This document shows, piece by piece, positions 15,950-18,745 of a stretch of DNA of 18,745 nt (positions within the stretch are counted from its first letter, which is position 1; every line of letters begins with the position of its first letter). Where the stretch lies: the NCBI GenBank assembly GCA_022571825.1, contig JACZXC010000008.1, positions 1 to 18,745 on the forward strand. Direction: 5' to 3'. This DNA comes from Myxococcales bacterium. GTDB taxonomy: Bacteria > Myxococcota_A > UBA9160 > SMWR01. Under the pieces are notes generated by a model. It made no database searches. It had not been told where the DNA came from and was given only the letters and a program-made list of their open reading frames with translations. A program made the position numbers and the translations under genes.

Positions 15950-16836
15950 TTCGAAGCATGACCGGCTTCGGGCGGGCTTCCTTCCAGGTGGAGTCGAGGG
16001 ACTTCGACGTCGAAGCACGCTCGGTGAATCATCGCTTCCTGGACGCGCGGGTGCGCCTGCCCCGTGTGGTGGCCGATCTGGATGGAGAGGTCCGCACCCG
16101 GATCTCCCGTCGCATCGCCCGCGGAAAAGTCGATCTGAGTGTGGTGCCGCACCCCGGATCGGTTCCGGCGCCGAAGCTCGAAGTCGACTGGAGCGCCGCC
16201 GCCCAGTACGCCCAGGCGGCTCGTCGGCTTCGGGAAAGCGAGGGATTGGACGGGGCCCTAGAGGTAGGAACCGCGTTGGGACTGCCCGGTGTGGCTCGCT
16301 TCGTCGAACTGGAACTACCGGGCGAGGCGTTGGGACCGACACTGCTCAGCGCCGTGGACGCCGCCCTCGATGCCCTCGACGCCATGCGTCGGGTAGAGGG
16401 CGCAACTCTGGAGCGCGAGGTGCTCTCCCGTCTGGAACGGGTGGCCGGACTCGCCGACAGCCTCGAGGAGCGGGCGGGCCTGGTCCGAGAGCTGGTCGAG
16501 CGCCGCCTGCGTAAGCGTGCCGAGCAGCTGGCGCAGCAGAACGGCCTCACCGATGAGTCTCGGCTCTACCAGGAGATCGTGATCGCTGCCGACCGGATGG
16601 ACGTGACCGAGGAAATCGTGCGCCTGCGCAGCCACGTGGATCAGTTTCGGACGATCGTCGAATCCGCTGGCGCCGGCATGCCCGTGGGTCGCAGGCTCGA
16701 CTTTCTGCTCCAGGAACTCGGCCGCGAAGCGAACACGATCGGGTCCAAGGGCAATGATGCACCCATTGCTCACGACGTCGTCGAACTCAAGACCGAGATC
16801 GAGCGCATTCGAGAACAGGTCCAGAACATTGAGTAA
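15946..16836 (+). CDS. yicC: YicC/YloC-family endoribonuclease
   Basis: YicC-family proteins are hexameric endoribonucleases involved in RNA turnover. The N-terminus IRSMTGFGRASF, then VEARSVNHRFLDARVRLPR and RGKVDLSV, is the YicC_N signature. The C-terminal DUF1732 domain is complete, with RLDFLLQELGREANTIGSKG and a final VVELKTEIERIREQVQNIE, which carries the metal-binding H/E residues of the family. The length of 296 residues is normal (about 290). The GTG start overlaps the kinase gene by four bases (GTGA). The last eight bases overlap the TTG start of the DUF370 gene. The yicC-DUF370-gmk order is conserved in many deltaproteobacteria and Firmicutes. Confidence 0.93.
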   Translation: MIRSMTGFGRASFQVESRDFDVEARSVNHRFLDARVRLPRVVADLDGEVRTRISRRIARGKVDLSVVPHPGSVPAPKLEVDWSAAAQYAQAARRLRESEGLDGALEVGTALGLPGVARFVELELPGEALGPTLLSAVDAALDALDAMRRVEGATLEREVLSRLERVAGLADSLEERAGLVRELVERRLRKRAEQLAQQNGLTDESRLYQEIVIAADRMDVTEEIVRLRSHVDQFRTIVESAGAGMPVGRRLDFLLQELGREANTIGSKGNDAPIAHDVVELKTEIERIREQVQNIE

Positions 16837-17092
16837 GCCGGTTCTTTTCAACATCGGATACGGGAATCTGGTGGTTGTCTCGCGGGTCGTCGCCATCGTC
16901 TCGCCCCAGGCAGCCCCGATGAAGCGGCTCCGCGACGAAGCTTCGAACCGGGGAAAGCTGGTGGATGCCACCCAGGGTCGCCGCACGCGATCCATCATCG
17001 TGACCGACAGCGATCACCTGATCCTCTCGGCGATCAACCCAGAGACCATCGCCAGTCGCCTGACTTCCGACGGCGCCCGAGGTGAGGAGTGA
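16829..17092 (+). CDS. remA: RemA-like DUF370 protein
   Basis: The 87-residue product matches the DUF370 family along its length: LFNIGYGNLVVVSRVVAIVS, PQAAPMKRL, GKLVDATQGRRTRSIIVTDS, DHLILSAINPETIASRL. In Bacillus, RemA forms a ring that binds DNA and activates matrix and osmoprotection genes; in Gram-negative bacteria the role is not established. The start is TTG 16829 by family length and the near-N-terminal NIGYGN motif. AGG at 16817-16819 lies 9 bases upstream. The longer open frame upstream lies within yicC and is not protein-like. It overlaps yicC by eight bases and gmk by four (GTGA), so all three should be translated together. Confidence 0.9.
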   Translation: MSKPVLFNIGYGNLVVVSRVVAIVSPQAAPMKRLRDEASNRGKLVDATQGRRTRSIIVTDSDHLILSAINPETIASRLTSDGARGEE

Positions 17093-17784
17093 GCGCTGCT
17101 CCGAGTCGCCTCGGCATTCCCTTCGTGATTGCGGCTGCCTCGGGAACCGGAAAGACGACCGTCTGTCGGAAATTGATCCAGCGGAACCGTGAAATCGGGG
17201 GACGACCCATCGAGTTTTCGGTCTCCCATACGACTCGGCCGCGCCGCAGTCAGGAGGTGGACGGGGTCGACTACCGCTTCGTATCGGACGACCGGTTCCA
17301 GCGCCTGGTGGACGAGGACGCATTTCTCGAATGGGCGACCTACAACGAGAATCGCTACGGGACGAGCTGGAGCTCGATCCAGGGGCCCTTGGCGAACGGA
17401 ATCGATCTGCTGCTGGAGATCGAGGTTCACGGCGCTGGTCAGGTGCGGGAGCGCCGCGACGATGCGCGTTTCGTGTTTCTGCTGCCGCCGTCGATCGATG
17501 CACTCACCGAGCGACTGCAGGCGCGTGGAACCGACACCAGCGAACAGATCACGCGGCGTCTCGAGCATTCCGGCCGGGAACTGGCCGCCGCGGTGGATTT
17601 CGACTACGCGGTGGTCAACGACCGTCTCGACCGCTGCGTGGAGCAGTTGCTGGACATCGTCCGAGCCGAGCGGTGCGGCGGGGTCGCCGAGGTGCGCCGC
17701 CGTTTCGCCCCGGCAGCGGCGCTGGCGGGGCTTCAGGTTGGCAAGGACACCGCTGGACGCTTGGACAAGGGTCCGTTATTTTAG
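17089..17784 (+). CDS. gmk: Guanylate kinase
   Basis: Gmk phosphorylates GMP to GDP using ATP in the cytoplasm and so supplies substrate for (p)ppGpp synthesis as well as GTP. The P-loop is ASGTGKTT near residues 17-24. The guanylate-kinase signature T-[ST]-R-x2-[KR]-x2-[DE]-x2-G-x2-Y is met by TTRPRRSQEVDGVDYRFV. YGTSWSSI, LLEIEVHGAGQVRE, FLLPPSIDALTERL and RGTDTSEQITRRL follow in family order. The segment LLEIEVHG replaces the more common LLEIDVQG, a conservative change. At 231 residues it has a C-terminal tail ~20-25 longer than usual. GTG 17089 overlaps the DUF370 stop; GGTGAGG at 17081-17087 is very close to it, so coupled re-initiation is likely. Confidence 0.93.
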   Translation: MSAAPSRLGIPFVIAAASGTGKTTVCRKLIQRNREIGGRPIEFSVSHTTRPRRSQEVDGVDYRFVSDDRFQRLVDEDAFLEWATYNENRYGTSWSSIQGPLANGIDLLLEIEVHGAGQVRERRDDARFVFLLPPSIDALTERLQARGTDTSEQITRRLEHSGRELAAAVDFDYAVVNDRLDRCVEQLLDIVRAERCGGVAEVRRRFAPAAALAGLQVGKDTAGRLDKGPLF

Positions 17785-17848
17785 CCAAGCAGCTGATATC
17801 AAAGAGAAATTCAGCGAAGACTCCAGACTCGGGGGCAGCATAGCTGGC
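17785..17848 (+). other. Short gmk-rsh spacer lacking rpoZ
   Basis: These 64 bases contain no coding sequence I can support. rpoZ (RNA polymerase omega), which often sits here, is absent. GGGGG at 17831-17835 is 13 bases before the rsh ATG and is a poor ribosome binding site. GGAC-AAGG-GTCC followed by TTATTTT at the gmk 3' end (17763-17782) is a very short terminator-like hairpin. Confidence 0.4.
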
Positions 17849-18733
17849 ATGCTTCGGTTCAATGACGTCGCCGACCGGATCCTCGAATACAGCCCGGCCT
17901 GCGATCTAGCGTTGCTCCAGCGGGCCTACGTTTTCTCGGCCAAGGTCCACGAAGGGCAGGAACGCCTGTCCGGCGAGCCCTATCTCGTTCATCCCCTCGA
18001 GGTCGCGGGCATTCTGGTCGATCTCCGGATGGACGAGGTCACGGTCACCGCAGGTCTCCTGCACGACACCATCGAAGATACCCTCACCAACGAGGAAGAG
18101 ATCCGTCGGCTCTTCGGAGAGCCCGTGGCGTTCCTCGTGGCCGGGTTGACCAAGATCGCGAAGATTGAGTTCACCTCCGCGCGGGAACGCCAGGCGGAGA
18201 ACTTCCGCAAGATGCTGCTCGCGATGTCGAAGGACATCCGCATCTTGCTGATCAAGCTCGCGGATCGGCTGCACAACATGCGGACCCTCCAGTACATGCC
18301 GGAGGATGCACGTCGTCGCGTCGCCCAGGAGACTCTGGATATCTACGCGCCCTTCGCGCATCGGCTCGGCATCAACTGGATGAAGCAGGAGCTCGAGGAC
18401 CTCGCGTTCCGGGTTCTCAAGCCGGGCGTTGTCGAGGAGCTCGAAGAACGTCTCCAAAGCCAGCGCAAGGCCCGCGAGGTCTATATCGAAGAGGTCATTG
18501 GAATTCTGTCGAAGCGCCTCGCGGATGCCGATCTTCAGTGCGAGGTTACCGGGCGCCTGAAGGATCTCTTTTCAATTCACGCCAAGATGGAGAGCCAGGG
18601 CCTCAGCCTCGATGAGATCTACGACGTGATCGCGTTCCGCATCGTGATCGACGGTCTCGCGAACGACGTCTACCTGGGCCTGGGGATCATTCATTCGATC
18701 TGGCGACCGGTGCCCGCGCGAGTCAAGGACTAG
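17849..18733 (+). CDS. spoT: RelA/SpoT-family (p)ppGpp hydrolase/synthetase, interrupted by TAG and cut by window end
   Basis: RSH enzymes make and degrade the alarmone (p)ppGpp. The product starts MLRFNDVADRILEYSP, a normal RSH N-terminus. The HD hydrolase domain is intact: YVFSAKVHEGQERLSGEPYL, HPLEVAGIL, LLHDTIEDT with the HD and ED metal and catalytic residues, then LIKLADRLHNMRTL. The synthetase domain begins near residue 225 (VTGRLKDLFSIHAKM, DEIYDVIAFRIVID) and reaches HSIWRPVPARVKD. At that point TAG (18731-18733) replaces the tyrosine of the conserved KDYIAxPK motif. The following in-frame codons read C-A-H-P, placing Ala and Pro where the family has them. So the gene looks like a full-length bifunctional RSH with a nonsense change, or an assembly error at the contig end. 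As read, it would be a 294-residue hydrolase without working synthetase. Confidence 0.88.
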   Translation: MLRFNDVADRILEYSPACDLALLQRAYVFSAKVHEGQERLSGEPYLVHPLEVAGILVDLRMDEVTVTAGLLHDTIEDTLTNEEEIRRLFGEPVAFLVAGLTKIAKIEFTSARERQAENFRKMLLAMSKDIRILLIKLADRLHNMRTLQYMPEDARRRVAQETLDIYAPFAHRLGINWMKQELEDLAFRVLKPGVVEELEERLQSQRKAREVYIEEVIGILSKRLADADLQCEVTGRLKDLFSIHAKMESQGLSLDEIYDVIAFRIVIDGLANDVYLGLGIIHSIWRPVPARVKD

Positions 18734-18745
18734 TGCGCCCATCCC

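Noticed and set aside
17763..17782. Intrinsic terminator at the gmk 3' end
   Set aside because: The stem has only four to five pairs and the T-run is broken; too weak to call in isolation.
1..18745. Mobile elements, CRISPR arrays, tRNA or rRNA genes, phage or defence genes
   Set aside because: No transposase, integrase, regularly spaced repeat, cloverleaf or toxin-antitoxin pair was seen; gene content is chromosomal core throughout.

Overview
The window is a high-GC, almost gap-free run of 16 genes, all on the + strand. They are mostly core housekeeping and envelope-biogenesis genes of a Gram-negative bacterium. An outer membrane is implied by Lnt, Lol, BamA, Skp and a heptose kinase. The gene order, the DUF4388 protein and the yicC-DUF370-gmk-rsh cluster suggest a deltaproteobacterial-type lineage (Myxococcota, Desulfobacterota or a relative). 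That placement is inference from gene content, not from a phylogeny. I see no mobile element, CRISPR array, tRNA or rRNA.

Layout. (1) 2-2154: a membrane TPR/zinc-cysteine protein cut by the left edge, then a DUF4388 protein with a membrane anchor. (2) 2230-9927: phoH, ybeY, lnt, prfB, lysS and a Lol-type permease. Most of these genes overlap or lie a few bases apart and look like one transcription unit. prfB carries the classic CTT TGA C +1 frameshift site, and phoH appears to start at CTG. (3) 9920-14682: lolD, bamA and skp. The BamA has an unusual N-terminal TolB-like domain and an extra POTRA domain; its start is a TTG behind a strong ribosome binding site. (4) 14683-14938: a non-coding stretch with a long stem-loop. 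(5) 14939-17784: heptose-7-phosphate kinase, yicC, a RemA-like DUF370 gene and gmk, all overlapping. (6) 17849 to the right edge: a RelA/SpoT homologue broken by an in-frame TAG inside the conserved synthetase motif, 12 bases before the window ends.

How the genes fit together. Lnt finishes lipoprotein acylation, and the Lol permease plus LolD release lipoproteins towards the outer membrane. Skp carries unfolded outer-membrane proteins to BamA, and the heptose kinase feeds LPS core synthesis. This is therefore an envelope-assembly locus embedded in translation and RNA-metabolism genes (YbeY, RF2, LysRS, YicC, Gmk, RSH). I did not find a wholly new system. The points most worth a second look are the interrupted rsh, the multi-membrane-segment extension of the Lol permease, the BamA architecture, and the phoH start.
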